Shown here: piece by piece, positions 17,208 to 26,777 of the stretch | Position numbering within the stretch: position 1 is the stretch's first letter | How the letters are laid out: each line of letters opens with the position of its first letter | Assembly: GCF_016908635.1 (NCBI RefSeq) | Contig: NZ_JAFBEG010000001.1 | Coordinates: 186,001 to 250,000, forward strand | Length of the DNA: 64,000 nucleotides | Direction of reading: 5' to 3' | Source of the DNA: Sporohalobacter salinus | Lineage (GTDB): Bacteria > Bacillota > Halanaerobiia > Halobacteroidales > Acetohalobiaceae | The notes under the pieces: generated by a model | Database searches by the model: none | What the model was told of the DNA's origin: nothing | Seen by the model: only the letters and a program-made list of their open reading frames with translations | Program-made: the position numbers and the translations under genes

Positions 17208-17738
17208 TTGTTTAAAAAAATATATAGTTTATATAAATATTTTGTAATAAGCATAACAATTGCCATTATGCTTATTGTTAATATAAATGTCTTTTCTCGT
17301 TATGTCTTAAACCATTCTTTAGGGTGGGCTTCTGAATTGTCTAGATATATATTCATTTGGGTAACTTTTTTAGGGACAGTATTGGCTTATGATAATAATG
17401 AACATATTGGATTAGATTTTGTAATAGATATGCTGCCTAAACAAATAAAACCCATAATTAAGTTAGTAGGAGATTTATTAGTTTTATCTGTTTTAGTTAT
17501 TTTATTAAAAACAGGGATTACGGTAGTTAATGTAACGAATAACACTTCTCCAGCTTTGGGGCTTAGATTAGGATTAGTTTATTCGGTTATACCTCTTAGT
17601 GCTTTGATAATGATAATTATTAATTTAAAAAAGATAAAGAATAGATTCAATAATTTTTTAAGCACCTTAAAAACTGATGACAAAGTTATTGACACAGAAT
17701 ATCAAAAAGACAATGAAATTAGTACTAATAATGCATAA
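17208..17738 (+). CDS. dctQ: TRAP transporter small permease
   Basis: 176 residues from TTG 17208 with GAGGTG 7 bases before it. Four membrane segments are visible (about 13-35, 48-68, 85-105, 125-147), with the family motif NVFSRYVLNHSLGWASELSRYIFIW and an acidic, cytosolic C-terminal tail. DctQ pairs with DctM to form the membrane part of the sodium-driven TRAP transporter. It is separated from dctM by 12 bases. Confidence 0.9.
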   Translation: MFKKIYSLYKYFVISITIAIMLIVNINVFSRYVLNHSLGWASELSRYIFIWVTFLGTVLAYDNNEHIGLDFVIDMLPKQIKPIIKLVGDLLVLSVLVILLKTGITVVNVTNNTSPALGLRLGLVYSVIPLSALIMIIINLKKIKNRFNNFLSTLKTDDKVIDTEYQKDNEISTNNA

Positions 17739-17750
17739 TTAAGGAGGTGT

Positions 17751-19046
17751 ATGTTGGTGTTACAATTATTTTTAGGTAGTTTGTTCTTTTTTGTATTTTT
17801 AGGAATTCCAGTAGCGTTTAGTTTAGGGTTATCAAATATGATAATAATGTCTGCTATGGACTTTGATTTTATAATTATGACTAAGAAGATGATTTCTGGG
17901 ATTAATAATTTTCCTTTGTTAGCTATTCCTTTTTTTATGTTTGTAGGTAAGATAATGAATACAGGAGGAATAGCTAAAAGGTTAGTTAGATTTGCGGATT
18001 CTTTAGTAGGGTTTATTACTGGAGGATTAGGTCATGTTAATATTTTAGCTAGTATGTTTTTTGGTGGGATTTCTGGTTCAGCTATTGCTGATACTGCAGC
18101 AATTGGAGGTTTATTAATTCCTCCTATGGTAGAAGAAGATTATCCCCCTTCTTATTCAGGGGCAATTACTGCTGCTTCAGCTGTAATTGGAATTATTATT
18201 CCGCCTAGTATTCCTTTTATTTTATATGGAATTACAACTAATACTTCGATTGCAGGCTTGTTCATGGCCGGAATTATTCCGGGTATTATTGTTGGTTCAG
18301 CCTTAATGTTAACTACTTATTTTACAACTAAAAAAGGTGGTTATGGTAATTTAGAGGTTACTGAAGATAAAAGTTTTAGTTTTAATAAAGTTATTTCCTC
18401 CTTTAAGGAAGCAAGTTTAGCATTATCTCTACCGTTGTTAATTGTAGGCGGTATTTTAGGTGGTATCTTTACTGCTACAGAGGCAGGAGCTATTGCAGTT
18501 ATTTTAGCTTTGATTTTATCAATGGGAGTTTATAAAGAAATCGAAGTCAGTGATTTACCACAGTTATTATTAGAAACTGCTAGAGTAACAGCAACTGTTT
18601 TATTTTTATGTGGAATGGCAATGGTAACTGCTTGGTTATTAACAACTGCTAGAGTTCCTTATAAATTGGCTGCATTAATTAATAGTATTGCTAGTAGTCA
18701 AATAGTTATCATGTTGATGATTAATTTATTGTTATTAATTGTTGGTTGTGTTATGGATTTAACTCCAGCTTTATTAATTTTAGCTCCAATTTTATTACCA
18801 GTAGTTGAACAACTTGGTATTAGTCCAATTTATTTTGGGGTGATTATGTGTATTAATTTAGGAATAGGTTTAATAACTCCGCCAGTAGGAACGGTACTTT
18901 ATGTTGCTTGTGGAGTAGCTGATGTAAAGATGGAGCAATTAGTTAAGTCTATTTTACCTTTTTTAATTACTTTAATTGCGGTATTAATTTTATTAATTGC
19001 TTTTCCACAATTAGTTATGTTTATTCCTAATATGATTATGGGATAA
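17751..19046 (+). CDS. dctM: TRAP transporter large permease
   Basis: 431 residues, about twelve hydrophobic segments, with DctM signatures NFPLLAIPFFMFVGKIMNTGG, FFGGISGSAIADTAAIGG, IIPPSIPFILYG, FTATEAGAIAV and LGIGLITPPVGTVLYVACG. It is the ion-coupled transport subunit. AAGGAGG ends only 3 bases before ATG 17751, so the GTG at 17757 or TTG at 17754, in the same frame, could be the true start; the difference is two residues at most. Confidence 0.93.
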   Translation: MLVLQLFLGSLFFFVFLGIPVAFSLGLSNMIIMSAMDFDFIIMTKKMISGINNFPLLAIPFFMFVGKIMNTGGIAKRLVRFADSLVGFITGGLGHVNILASMFFGGISGSAIADTAAIGGLLIPPMVEEDYPPSYSGAITAASAVIGIIIPPSIPFILYGITTNTSIAGLFMAGIIPGIIVGSALMLTTYFTTKKGGYGNLEVTEDKSFSFNKVISSFKEASLALSLPLLIVGGILGGIFTATEAGAIAVILALILSMGVYKEIEVSDLPQLLLETARVTATVLFLCGMAMVTAWLLTTARVPYKLAALINSIASSQIVIMLMINLLLLIVGCVMDLTPALLILAPILLPVVEQLGISPIYFGVIMCINLGIGLITPPVGTVLYVACGVADVKMEQLVKSILPFLITLIAVLILLIAFPQLVMFIPNMIMG

Positions 19047-19076
19047 TTCCCTTGAATAGTTGAGGAGAGTAATTCT

Positions 19077-19532
19077 ATGATTGCAATTGGATCAGATCAT
19101 GTTGGATATAGTTTAAAAGAGTTAATAAAGAATTGTTTTGATCAGAATAATGTTGAATATCAAGATTTTGGTACTTTTAATGAAGAAAGAGTTGATAGTG
19201 TTGATATTGCACAATTAGTTTGTGAACAAATAATGAATGAAGAGTATGAAAAAGGAATTTTAATTTGTGGAACAGGCATTGGCATGTCAATTTCAGCTAA
19301 TAAAATTCCTGGTATTAGAGCAGCACTAGTGGAAAATATATATTCTGCCCAAATAAGTAAAGAGCATAATGATGCTAATGTTATTTGTATGGGAGCTAGG
19401 ATTATTGGGAGTTCATTAGCAAAAGAGATTATAAGTTGTTGGCTGCAAGCAGATTTTGATACTAAAGAAAGAAGAATTAGAAGAAAAAATAAAATTCAAG
19501 CTATTGAAAAGAAATATAATAAATGTGATTAA
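19077..19532 (+). CDS. rpiB: RpiB/LacAB-family sugar-phosphate isomerase
   Basis: 151 residues, the normal RpiB size. Conserved parts: IAIGSDHVGYSLK (Asp-His substrate contacts), GILICGTGIGMSISANK with the catalytic Cys, EHNDANVICMGARIIG with the active-site His. Family members are ribose-5-phosphate or galactose-6-phosphate isomerases, and some, such as DhuI, isomerise unsaturated uronate products. Position between a TRAP transporter and aldonate genes suggests an acid-sugar isomerase rather than housekeeping Rpi, but this is inference. Confidence 0.8.
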   Translation: MIAIGSDHVGYSLKELIKNCFDQNNVEYQDFGTFNEERVDSVDIAQLVCEQIMNEEYEKGILICGTGIGMSISANKIPGIRAALVENIYSAQISKEHNDANVICMGARIIGSSLAKEIISCWLQADFDTKERRIRRKNKIQAIEKKYNKCD

Positions 19533-19544
19533 GGAGGGGTTGTA

Positions 19545-20522
19545 ATGTCTCAATTTAAAGTTATGGTTACAGACTATGAATATGAAACATTAAGGTATGA
19601 AGAGGAAGTATTTGAAAAGATTGATGCCCAATTTCTAAAAGCACAAGCTAAAACAGAAGAAGAAGTTATTGAAGCTGCTCCAGAAGATGTAGATGGTTTA
19701 TTGGTTCAGTATGCTGAGATAGGAGAGAAAGTATTTGAAGTTCTATCTGACTTAAAAGTTGTAGCTCGTTATGGAATAGGAGTAGATACAGTAGATCTAG
19801 AAGCAGCAACTGAACATGGAGTAAAAATAGTTAATGTAGCAGAGTATTGTCAAGATGAAGTATCTGACCAAGCTATGGCTTTATTATTAGCTTGTGCTAG
19901 AAAGCTTGTTTTACTTAATAATGATGTTAAGGTTGGCAACTGGGACTTTAATATTGCAAAGCCTATTTATCGATTACGAGGTAGGAGTTTAGGAATTATT
20001 GGTTTTGGGAGGATCCCACGTAAATTAGCAGAAAAAGCTGCAGCTTTTGGATTAGAATTATTAGTTTATGATCCATTTATAGATGAGGAAATAGCAGCGA
20101 AATACGGTGTTAAATTAGTTGAATTAGATGAATTAATGAAAAAATCAGATTTTGTATCAGTCCATGTACCTCTAAATAATGATACCAGACATATGATTAG
20201 TACTAAAGAATTTAAGTTGATGAAAGAGTCAGCTTTTATTATTAATACAGCTAGAGGAGCAGTAATAGATGAAGCGGCATTGATTGAAGCTTTAAAAAAT
20301 AAGGAGTTGGCTGGAGCGGGTTTAGATGTAACAGAGCAAGAGCCAATTGAAAATGATAATCCATTATTAGAGATGGATAATGTAATTATTACCCCTCATG
20401 TAGGGTGGTATTCTAAAGAGGCACAGATTGAGTTACAGACTAGAGCAGCTGAAGGAGTTTCAGATGTATTAGCTGGTAAGGAACCTAAGTATTTAGTTAA
20501 TCAAGAGATATTAGATGAATAG
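19545..20522 (+). CDS. D-isomer-specific 2-hydroxyacid dehydrogenase of the sugar-acid operon
   Basis: 325 residues with GFGRIPRKLAEKAAAFG (NAD site; the usual second Gly-x-Gly position carries Ile-Pro), NTARGAVIDEAAL (Arg), GAGLDVTEQEPIE (Glu) and ITPHVGWYSKEAQ (His). It belongs to the phosphoglycerate-dehydrogenase-like/CtBP group without an ACT domain. It starts 12 bases after the rpiB-like gene and precedes kdgK, so it probably reduces or oxidises a 2-oxo/2-hydroxy sugar acid in the same pathway. The exact substrate is unknown. Confidence 0.87.
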   Translation: MSQFKVMVTDYEYETLRYEEEVFEKIDAQFLKAQAKTEEEVIEAAPEDVDGLLVQYAEIGEKVFEVLSDLKVVARYGIGVDTVDLEAATEHGVKIVNVAEYCQDEVSDQAMALLLACARKLVLLNNDVKVGNWDFNIAKPIYRLRGRSLGIIGFGRIPRKLAEKAAAFGLELLVYDPFIDEEIAAKYGVKLVELDELMKKSDFVSVHVPLNNDTRHMISTKEFKLMKESAFIINTARGAVIDEAALIEALKNKELAGAGLDVTEQEPIENDNPLLEMDNVIITPHVGWYSKEAQIELQTRAAEGVSDVLAGKEPKYLVNQEILDE

Positions 20523-20573
20523 GTTTAGTTAGATAGAAATTATAAAACAAATGAAAATTAGGGGAGGGGAATT

Positions 20574-21524
20574 ATGTTAGATGTAGTTACTCTTGGAGAG
20601 ACTATGGTGATGATGAATCCTGTAGAAGCAGGAAGTTTAAAATATATTTATGATTATAAGAAGCAGTTAGGAGGAGCAGAAAGCAATTTTGCTATTGGTC
20701 TAGCTAGATTAGGTCATCAAGTAGGTTGGTTTAGTAAATTAGGAAAAGATCCACATGGAGAGTATATTAAATCTTTTATTAGAGGAGAGGGAGTAGATAC
20801 TTCTCAAGTTAAATTTACTTCTAAAGCTCCGACTGGACTATATTTTAAGGAAAGAAGAGAATTAGGCGAAAGTAATGTTTACTACTATAGGCATGATTCA
20901 GCTGCTAGTAGAATGAAGCCAGAAGATTTATCAGAAGATTATATTGCTCAAGCTAAATATTTACATCTGACAGGGATTACTCCTGCATTAAGTGATTCAT
21001 GTCACAAGACAATATTGGAGGCAATTGAAATAGCTAACAAGAATAATGTTAAGGTTTCTTTAGATCCTAACTTACGTTTGAAATTATGGAGCAAAGAAAG
21101 AATGAGAGAAGTTATGTTAGATTTATTTAAGCAAGCTGATATCGTCATGCCTGGAATAGAAGAGGGAGAAATTTTATTGGGAACAGATGATCCAGAAGAA
21201 ATAGCTGATCAAATTTTAGATTTAGGTGCTGAAATTGTAATAGTTAAATTAGGAGCTGAAGGTGCTTTGGTAGCTAATAAAGAGGCTAAAGAGGAAGTTG
21301 CAGGTTATTCAGTAGAAAGAGTTGTGGATTCAATTGGAGCAGGAGATGGTTTTGCTGCTGGATTTATTTCTGGGCAATTAAGAGGAGCTAATATAGTAGA
21401 TTCTACCAAGTTAGCTAATGCAGTAGGTGCTTTTGCTACTACAGTTATTGGTGATGTAGAAGGGCTACCTACTAAAGAAGAAGTTGAAGTATTTACTGGT
21501 CAGAAAGAAGCTATTACTAGATAG
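20574..21524 (+). CDS. kdgK: 2-keto-3-deoxygluconate kinase (PfkB family)
   Basis: 316 residues. PfkB signatures: GGAESNFAIGLARLGHQVGWFSKLGKDPHGEY near the N terminus and DSIGAGDGFAAGFISG at the C terminus with catalytic Asp258. The YFKERRE segment and the DPNLRLKLWS motif are typical of KDG kinases. It phosphorylates KDG or KDGal at O-6, giving the substrate for the aldolase encoded 16 bases downstream. In E. coli the galactonate pathway uses the unrelated kinase DgoK, which is not seen here. Confidence 0.88.
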   Translation: MLDVVTLGETMVMMNPVEAGSLKYIYDYKKQLGGAESNFAIGLARLGHQVGWFSKLGKDPHGEYIKSFIRGEGVDTSQVKFTSKAPTGLYFKERRELGESNVYYYRHDSAASRMKPEDLSEDYIAQAKYLHLTGITPALSDSCHKTILEAIEIANKNNVKVSLDPNLRLKLWSKERMREVMLDLFKQADIVMPGIEEGEILLGTDDPEEIADQILDLGAEIVIVKLGAEGALVANKEAKEEVAGYSVERVVDSIGAGDGFAAGFISGQLRGANIVDSTKLANAVGAFATTVIGDVEGLPTKEEVEVFTGQKEAITR

Positions 21525-21540
21525 TAGTGGAGGGATGAAA

Positions 21541-22197
21541 ATGCAAAAACAACAAAAATTGCAAACAATTGTTGATAGTGGAGTTGTAGCAGTCATTAGA
21601 GGTATGGAAGCTGATAAAGTAGTTAATATTGTTGATGCTCTTTTAGAGGGAGGAGTAAAAGCTATAGAAATAACTTTAAATACTCCCGGAGCTATAGATT
21701 TAATTGAAGAAGTATCAGAAAAAGTAGAGAATACAGAAGCAATTGTAGGAGCTGGAACAGTATTAGATGGTGAAACAGCTAGATCAGCTATTTTGGCTGG
21801 GGCTGAATTTGTTTTTGCTCCTAACTTAAATCAAGATGTAATTGAAGTTTGCAATCGCTATGGGACAGTAGTTATTCCAGGAGTGATGACTCCAACAGAA
21901 ATTGTTAATGCTTATCAGGCTGGAGCTGATTTAGTAAAAGTATTTCCAGCAGGAGTTCTGGGGCCTAAATATATTAAGAGTGTTAAAGGACCTTTAGATC
22001 ATATTCCAATGATGCCTACTGGGGGAGTTAATTTAGATAATGCTGCTGATTTTATTGAAGCTGGAGTAGTAGCTCTTGGAGTTGGAAGTGATCTAATTGA
22101 TAAAGAGGCTATAGCAGAAGGAAATTATAAAGTTATAACTGAAAAGGCTAAACAATTAACTCAAGTTGTAAAAGAGACTAAAGAATCATTAACGTAA
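21541..22197 (+). CDS. eda: 2-dehydro-3-deoxy-6-phosphogluconate/galactonate aldolase
   Basis: 218 residues. Of two in-frame ATGs (21535 and 21541), 21541 is at proper distance from GGAGGG (21529-21534). The class I aldolase residues are Glu43 in AIEITLNTP and the Schiff-base Lys133 in LVKVFPAG, agreeing with E. coli Eda. It cleaves KDPG (or KDPGal) to pyruvate and glyceraldehyde-3-phosphate, the last step of the pathway encoded by this operon. Confidence 0.93.
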   Translation: MQKQQKLQTIVDSGVVAVIRGMEADKVVNIVDALLEGGVKAIEITLNTPGAIDLIEEVSEKVENTEAIVGAGTVLDGETARSAILAGAEFVFAPNLNQDVIEVCNRYGTVVIPGVMTPTEIVNAYQAGADLVKVFPAGVLGPKYIKSVKGPLDHIPMMPTGGVNLDNAADFIEAGVVALGVGSDLIDKEAIAEGNYKVITEKAKQLTQVVKETKESLT

Positions 22198-22264
22198 TAA
22201 TATAATTAATTTATATGATCTTTAAAAAAGTTGAGCAATTATAAATTCAAAAGTGGTGATAAAG

Positions 22265-23413
22265 ATGAAAATTACTAACCTAGAAAGTTTTATTGTGCCT
22301 CCTAGGTGGTTATTTTTAAAAATAGAAACAGATGAGGGAATTAGTGGCTGGGGAGAGCCAGTAGTTGAAGGAAGAGCCAAGACAGTAAAAGCTGCTGTGG
22401 AAGAATTAAGTGATTATTTAATTGGAGAAGATCCTTTTAGAATAGAAGATCATTGGCAAGTTTTATATCGATCTGGTTTTTATCGCGGCGGGCCAATTTT
22501 AATGAGTGCTATTGCAGGTATAGATCAGGCATTATGGGATATTAAAGGGAAGTATTATGATGCCCCTGTTTATGAACTATTAGGAGGAGCCTGTAGAGAT
22601 TCAATTAAGGTATATTCGTGGATTGGTGGAGATAGACCGAGTGATGTAGGAGAAGCAGCTAAGGAGAGAGCAGAATCAGGATTTACTGCCATTAAGATGA
22701 ACGCAACTGAAGAATTACAGTATATTGATTCTAATAAGAAGGTAGCAAAAGTAATAGATAGAGTAGCTAAAGTTCGGGAAATAGTAGGAGATGATTTTGG
22801 CATTGGAATTGATTTTCATGGACGGGTACATAAGCCAATGGCTAAAGTATTAGCCAAGGAATTGGAAGTTTATAATCCGATGTTTATTGAAGAGCCAGTA
22901 GTATCTCAGAATAATGAAGCATTAGAAAAAATTGCTAGCCAGACTAAAATTCCAATTGCAACAGGAGAAAGAATGTTCTCTCGTTGGGATTTTAAAGATT
23001 TACTAGCTAGTGGTTATGTAGATATTATCCAACCGGATCTTTCTCATGCTGGAGGAATTACAGAGTGTAAAAAGATTGCTGCTATGGCAGAGGCCTATGA
23101 TGTGGCAGTGGCTTTTCACTGCCCATTAGGCCCAATTGCTTTGGCAGCTTGTTTACAGGTAGATGCAACGGCACATAATGCTTATATCCAAGAACAGAGT
23201 TTAGGAATTCATTACAATCAAGGTAGTGATATATTAGATTATTTAGTTGACCCATCAGTATTTGAATATCAAGATGGTTATGTAGATATTCCTCAGGGTG
23301 CAGGCTTAGGAATTGAGATTGATGAGAACTGTGTTCGAAAAAAGGCTCAGAAGGGACATAATTGGAAGAATCCAGTTTGGAGACATGAAGATGGAACAGT
23401 TGCTGAATGGTAA
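22265..23413 (+). CDS. dgoD: D-galactonate dehydratase
   Basis: 382 residues from ATG 22265 (AAGTGGTGA just upstream), the same length as E. coli DgoD. Enolase-superfamily metal ligands fall at Asp183, Glu209 and Glu235 and the catalytic histidines at 185 and 285, the known DgoD positions. Long stretches recall Dgo[46 protein letters not shown] and the final [11 protein letters not shown]. It dehydrates D-galactonate to 2-keto-3-deoxygalactonate. This is the best substrate evidence for the operon. Confidence 0.93.
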   Translation: MKITNLESFIVPPRWLFLKIETDEGISGWGEPVVEGRAKTVKAAVEELSDYLIGEDPFRIEDHWQVLYRSGFYRGGPILMSAIAGIDQALWDIKGKYYDAPVYELLGGACRDSIKVYSWIGGDRPSDVGEAAKERAESGFTAIKMNATEELQYIDSNKKVAKVIDRVAKVREIVGDDFGIGIDFHGRVHKPMAKVLAKELEVYNPMFIEEPVVSQNNEALEKIASQTKIPIATGERMFSRWDFKDLLASGYVDIIQPDLSHAGGITECKKIAAMAEAYDVAVAFHCPLGPIALAACLQVDATAHNAYIQEQSLGIHYNQGSDILDYLVDPSVFEYQDGYVDIPQGAGLGIEIDENCVRKKAQKGHNWKNPVWRHEDGTVAEW

Positions 23414-23438
23414 TGAAATTAAGAGATGGAGGGAAAGT

Positions 23439-25157
23439 ATGCTAAAGAGTCAAAAATTAAGAAAAGTGGGAGTAGAAATTGATCCTCTACGATTAGCTGC
23501 AGGGTGGGATAGAGAGGATTTATCTAAGCCTCAAATTTTAATTGATAGTACTTATGGAGATAGCCATCCAGGTAGCTTTCATTTAGATAGGGTAGTTGAT
23601 GGAATAGCTAAAGGAGTAGATGCTATAGGGGCTAAGCCAGCTAAATTTACAGTAACTGATATTTGTGATGGGATAGCTCAAGGTCATGATGGAATGAATT
23701 ATTCTCTTGTTTCACGAGAGATGATTACTAATATGGTTGAAATTCATGCTTTAGCCCATCCTTATGATGGAATCATGCTTACTTCTTCTTGTGATAAGGC
23801 AATTCCAGCTCATTTAATGGCTGCAGCTAGAGTGGATATACCAATGATTCATGTACCTGGTGGAACTATGAGTCCTGGTAGAGAAGGTTTAACTTTAGAA
23901 AAGATAGGCACCTATGCTGCTCAGTTAGAACGAGGAGAGATTACAGAAGAAGAATTTACAGAATATCAGAATGAAGCTTGCCCAAATTGTGGTTCTTGTC
24001 AGTTTATGGGGACTGCTAATACTATGCAGGTAATTGCAGAGGCATTAGGTTTGGCCTTACCTGGATCTGCTTTGGCTCCAACTCAAGATGAGATTCTTAT
24101 TGATTTTGCAGAACGTGCTGGAAAACAGATTTCAAATTTAATTGAAGCAGATATTAGACCAAGTGATATTTTGACTAAGAAAGCTTTTGAGAATGCAATT
24201 ACTCTTCATGCAGCAGTAGCTGGCTCTACAAATGCTTTATTACATATTCCAGCTATAGCTTATGAAGCAGATATTGAGATTGACCCAGAATTATTTGATG
24301 AGATTCATAGCCAAACTCCTTATTTAACTAATATAATTCCAAGTGGAGAACATGCTTGTGAGGCTTTATGGTATGCTGGAGGAGTACCGGCAGTGATGGA
24401 AGAAATTAAAGATTTATTACATCTTGATCAAATGACAGTTACAGGTAAGACCTTAAGAGAAAATTTAAAAGAACTTAAAGATAATGGATTTTTTGAAAAA
24501 TGTAGAATGGAATTGGAGAAAAATTATAATATTAAAAGAAAAGAAATTTTAAAAACTAAAGAGGATCCTATTTCCAAGCAAGGAGCAGTAGCAGTTTTAA
24601 AAGGTAATTTAGCTCCTGAGGGGGCAGTTGTTAAGCATTCTGCGGTAGCAGAAGAAATGCATCAACATATTGGACCAGCTAGAGTCTTTGATTGTGAAGA
24701 AGAAGCTAAAGCAGCAATTATCAATAAAGATATTAAACCAGGCGATGTTATTTTTATTCGTTATGAAGGACCAAAAGGGACTGGAATGCCGGAAATGTTT
24801 TATACTACAGAAGCTTTAGCTTCAGATCCTGAATTAGTATCTACTACTGCTTTAATTACTGATGGGCGTTATTCGGGAGCAACTCGAGGTCCAGCAATTG
24901 GTCATGTTTCTCCTGAGGCAGCAGAAGGAGGTCCGATTGCTTTGGTAGAAGATGGAGATTTAATTGAAATTAATATTCCTGAGCGAAAATTACAGATTAT
25001 AGAAGTTCAAGGAAATAAAAAAGGGCAAGAAATCAGTGAAGTATTGGCTAATAGAAGAAAAGAGTGGTCTAAGCCGGCGCTTGGTGCTCAAAAAGGAGTA
25101 CTAGCTCAATATTCTAAATTGGCTACTTCTCCTATGCAAGGGGGATACATGAAATAA
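23439..25157 (+). CDS. IlvD/Edd-family dehydratase, probably sugar-acid dehydratase
   Basis: 572 residues from ATG 23439 behind GGAGGG. Fe-S/metal cysteines: Cys76 (TDICDG), Cys118 (TSSCDKAIPAH) and the group CPNCGSC at 181-187 before QFMGTANTMQ; C-terminal VSTTALITDGRYSGATRGPAIGHVSPEA is the family signature. The family includes dihydroxyacid dehydratase, Edd and aldonate dehydratases (xylonate, gluconate). Position as the last gene of a KDG/KDPG operon argues for an aldonate dehydratase, which would give a second entry beside DgoD; a role in branched-chain amino acids cannot be excluded. Confidence 0.85.
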   Translation: MLKSQKLRKVGVEIDPLRLAAGWDREDLSKPQILIDSTYGDSHPGSFHLDRVVDGIAKGVDAIGAKPAKFTVTDICDGIAQGHDGMNYSLVSREMITNMVEIHALAHPYDGIMLTSSCDKAIPAHLMAAARVDIPMIHVPGGTMSPGREGLTLEKIGTYAAQLERGEITEEEFTEYQNEACPNCGSCQFMGTANTMQVIAEALGLALPGSALAPTQDEILIDFAERAGKQISNLIEADIRPSDILTKKAFENAITLHAAVAGSTNALLHIPAIAYEADIEIDPELFDEIHSQTPYLTNIIPSGEHACEALWYAGGVPAVMEEIKDLLHLDQMTVTGKTLRENLKELKDNGFFEKCRMELEKNYNIKRKEILKTKEDPISKQGAVAVLKGNLAPEGAVVKHSAVAEEMHQHIGPARVFDCEEEAKAAIINKDIKPGDVIFIRYEGPKGTGMPEMFYTTEALASDPELVSTTALITDGRYSGATRGPAIGHVSPEAAEGGPIALVEDGDLIEINIPERKLQIIEVQGNKKGQEISEVLANRRKEWSKPALGAQKGVLAQYSKLATSPMQGGYMK

Positions 25158-25207
25158 GTTTAAGGGAGGACTAAAAGTGAAAATTAGTTGAAGATATTCT
25201 AATCAAA

Positions 25208-25236
25208 TTGCATTTTTTCGCCATACTATGTATAAT
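25208..25236 (+). promoter_or_regulatory. promoter of fxsA
   Basis: TTGCAT (25208-25213) and TATAAT (25231-25236) with 17-base spacing, 47 bases before the fxsA start. Confidence 0.7.
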
Positions 25237-25283
25237 AAAGTAATGTAGATAATTAAGAAAGTAAATTACAAGAAGGTGAAAAG

Positions 25284-25829
25284 ATGTTGATTAGATTGTT
25301 ACTTTTATTTACTATAGTACCGATAATAGAATTAGCTTTATTAATCAAATTAGGGAACTATGTTGGGTTATTACCGACATTAGGATTAATTGCTATAACT
25401 GGTATTATCGGTGCTTCGTTAGCACGTAGTCAAGGTTTTTTAGTGATTAATCAGATTCGAAATAAGTTGTCAACAGGAAGTTTACCAGCAGATAGTTTAA
25501 TTGAAGGATTATTAATTTTAATTGGTGGAGGATTATTATTGACTCCAGGTTTATTAACTGATGTTACAGGTTTTAGTTTGATAATTCCTATTACTCGAAA
25601 AGCCATCAGGAGGGTGGCTAAAGTAAAATTAAAGAACCAGATTACTAAAGGTAATATTCAATTTAGTTTTTTTGGTAATAATAAGAGTAGTAGAGATAAT
25701 CAGGAGTATAATTGGCAGCAGACTGATAAAAAAGATAATGATTGGAATAATCTATCAGATTCAATTGATGTGGACTTTAAAGAAGTGGATAATGATAATG
25801 AGGATGACAATAGTAAGAAGAATAAATAA
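25284..25829 (+). CDS. fxsA: FxsA-family membrane protein
   Basis: 181 residues. The first 110 are the FxsA domain: membrane segments at about 3-22, 27-46 and 75-100, with IVPIIELALLIKLG, ITGIIGASLARSQG and the GGLLLLTPGLLTDVTG-like segment (GLLLTPGLLTDVTGF). The last 60 residues are polar and Asn/Asp-rich. FxsA is a cytoplasmic-membrane protein known for suppressing phage-T7 exclusion in E. coli; its normal role is unknown. It is a single gene with its own promoter, convergent with uvsE. Confidence 0.9.
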   Translation: MLIRLLLLFTIVPIIELALLIKLGNYVGLLPTLGLIAITGIIGASLARSQGFLVINQIRNKLSTGSLPADSLIEGLLILIGGGLLLTPGLLTDVTGFSLIIPITRKAIRRVAKVKLKNQITKGNIQFSFFGNNKSSRDNQEYNWQQTDKKDNDWNNLSDSIDVDFKEVDNDNEDDNSKKNK

Positions 25830-25843
25830 TAACTTAACATATA

Positions 25844-25877
25844 AAGAGTTAGGAAGTTTAGCTTTCTAGCTCTTTTC
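25844..25877 (+). terminator. bidirectional terminator between fxsA and uvsE
   Basis: Arms 25844-25855 (AAGAGTTAGGAA) and 25863-25874 (TTTCTAGCTCTT) pair over 12 positions with two G-T wobbles and a 7-base loop. It overlaps the 3' end of uvsE. Confidence 0.65.
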
Positions 25878-26763
25878 TTAATTTTAGTACAGCCTTATCC
25901 TTCTGTTTAGCCTCAATCATTACATCAAAGTTATGGTCTACAGCTAAATTTAGAAATTTCTTAAAGGCAGCAGCGTCTATATAATCAGCATGATGTCGTG
26001 GTTTTTCTTCGCTATAAGGACTGGAAAAATGGATTTTAGGTTTTCGTTTGCTCCAAGTAGCAAAAATTTTAGGAAGATACTTTTTTAGATTTTCTCCTTG
26101 ATTATAACAGTTGTGGTGATGAACATCTAAGACCATAGGGATTTCTAGTTCTTGGCAGATTTCTAATACGTCTCCAATGGAATAAGATGTATCATCATTT
26201 TCTAATACTATTCTATTTTGAATAGTTGAGTCTAATCGTTTGAAGTTAGTTATGAATCTGTCCTTGGCTTTCTTTTTATTACCATAGACTCCGCCAGTGT
26301 GGGTCACCATTTTGGCAGTTGAGTCCAAATTCATAGCTTCTAATACACGATTATGATATTCTAAATCTGTTTTTGCTTTAGTAAACACATCTTCTTTAGG
26401 TGTGTTAATTACAGTGTATTGTCCTGGATGAGTGCTGACTTTAAGTCCATTCTCTGTGATGATCCTGCCTATTTTGGCAAATTTTGTTGCACATTCTTCA
26501 GTATAATCCCAGATTTGCCCCAACTGGTGAGTAGCCAGCGGGACAAGTTGGGAAGAAAATCTATAAAGCTTGATATTTTCGGCAATATTATGCCATAAAA
26601 GTCGAATAGTATTTTGGAGATTAGTTTCAGTAATGCGTTTTAACTTCCAGTGACGTGTTTCAGAGTCATCAATTTTTTTAAATTGTTTAATGGTAACAGT
26701 TTTAGCTGTTGAACAGTCCTTGATTATATTACTGATACAGGCGTATCCAAAATCTAACTCCAT
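25858..26763 (-). CDS. uvsE: UV DNA damage endonuclease
   Basis: 301 residues, normal UvsE length. TIM-barrel metal motifs: FGYACIS at the N terminus, YRFSSQLVPL, VSTHPGQYTVIN, VTHTGGVYGNKK, RIVLENDDTSYSIGDVLEIC, MVLDVHHHNCY, KIHFSSP and the final DVMIEAKQKDKA. It nicks 5' to UV photoproducts, starting an alternative excision repair. It is the last gene of a three-gene minus-strand operon, 14 bases after the HDAC-like gene, an unexpected pairing with metabolic enzymes. Confidence 0.95.
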   Translation of the reverse strand: MELDFGYACISNIIKDCSTAKTVTIKQFKKIDDSETRHWKLKRITETNLQNTIRLLWHNIAENIKLYRFSSQLVPLATHQLGQIWDYTEECATKFAKIGRIITENGLKVSTHPGQYTVINTPKEDVFTKAKTDLEYHNRVLEAMNLDSTAKMVTHTGGVYGNKKKAKDRFITNFKRLDSTIQNRIVLENDDTSYSIGDVLEICQELEIPMVLDVHHHNCYNQGENLKKYLPKIFATWSKRKPKIHFSSPYSEEKPRHHADYIDAAAFKKFLNLAVDHNFDVMIEAKQKDKAVLKLRKELES

Positions 26764-26777
26764 ATTGTCACTCCTGT

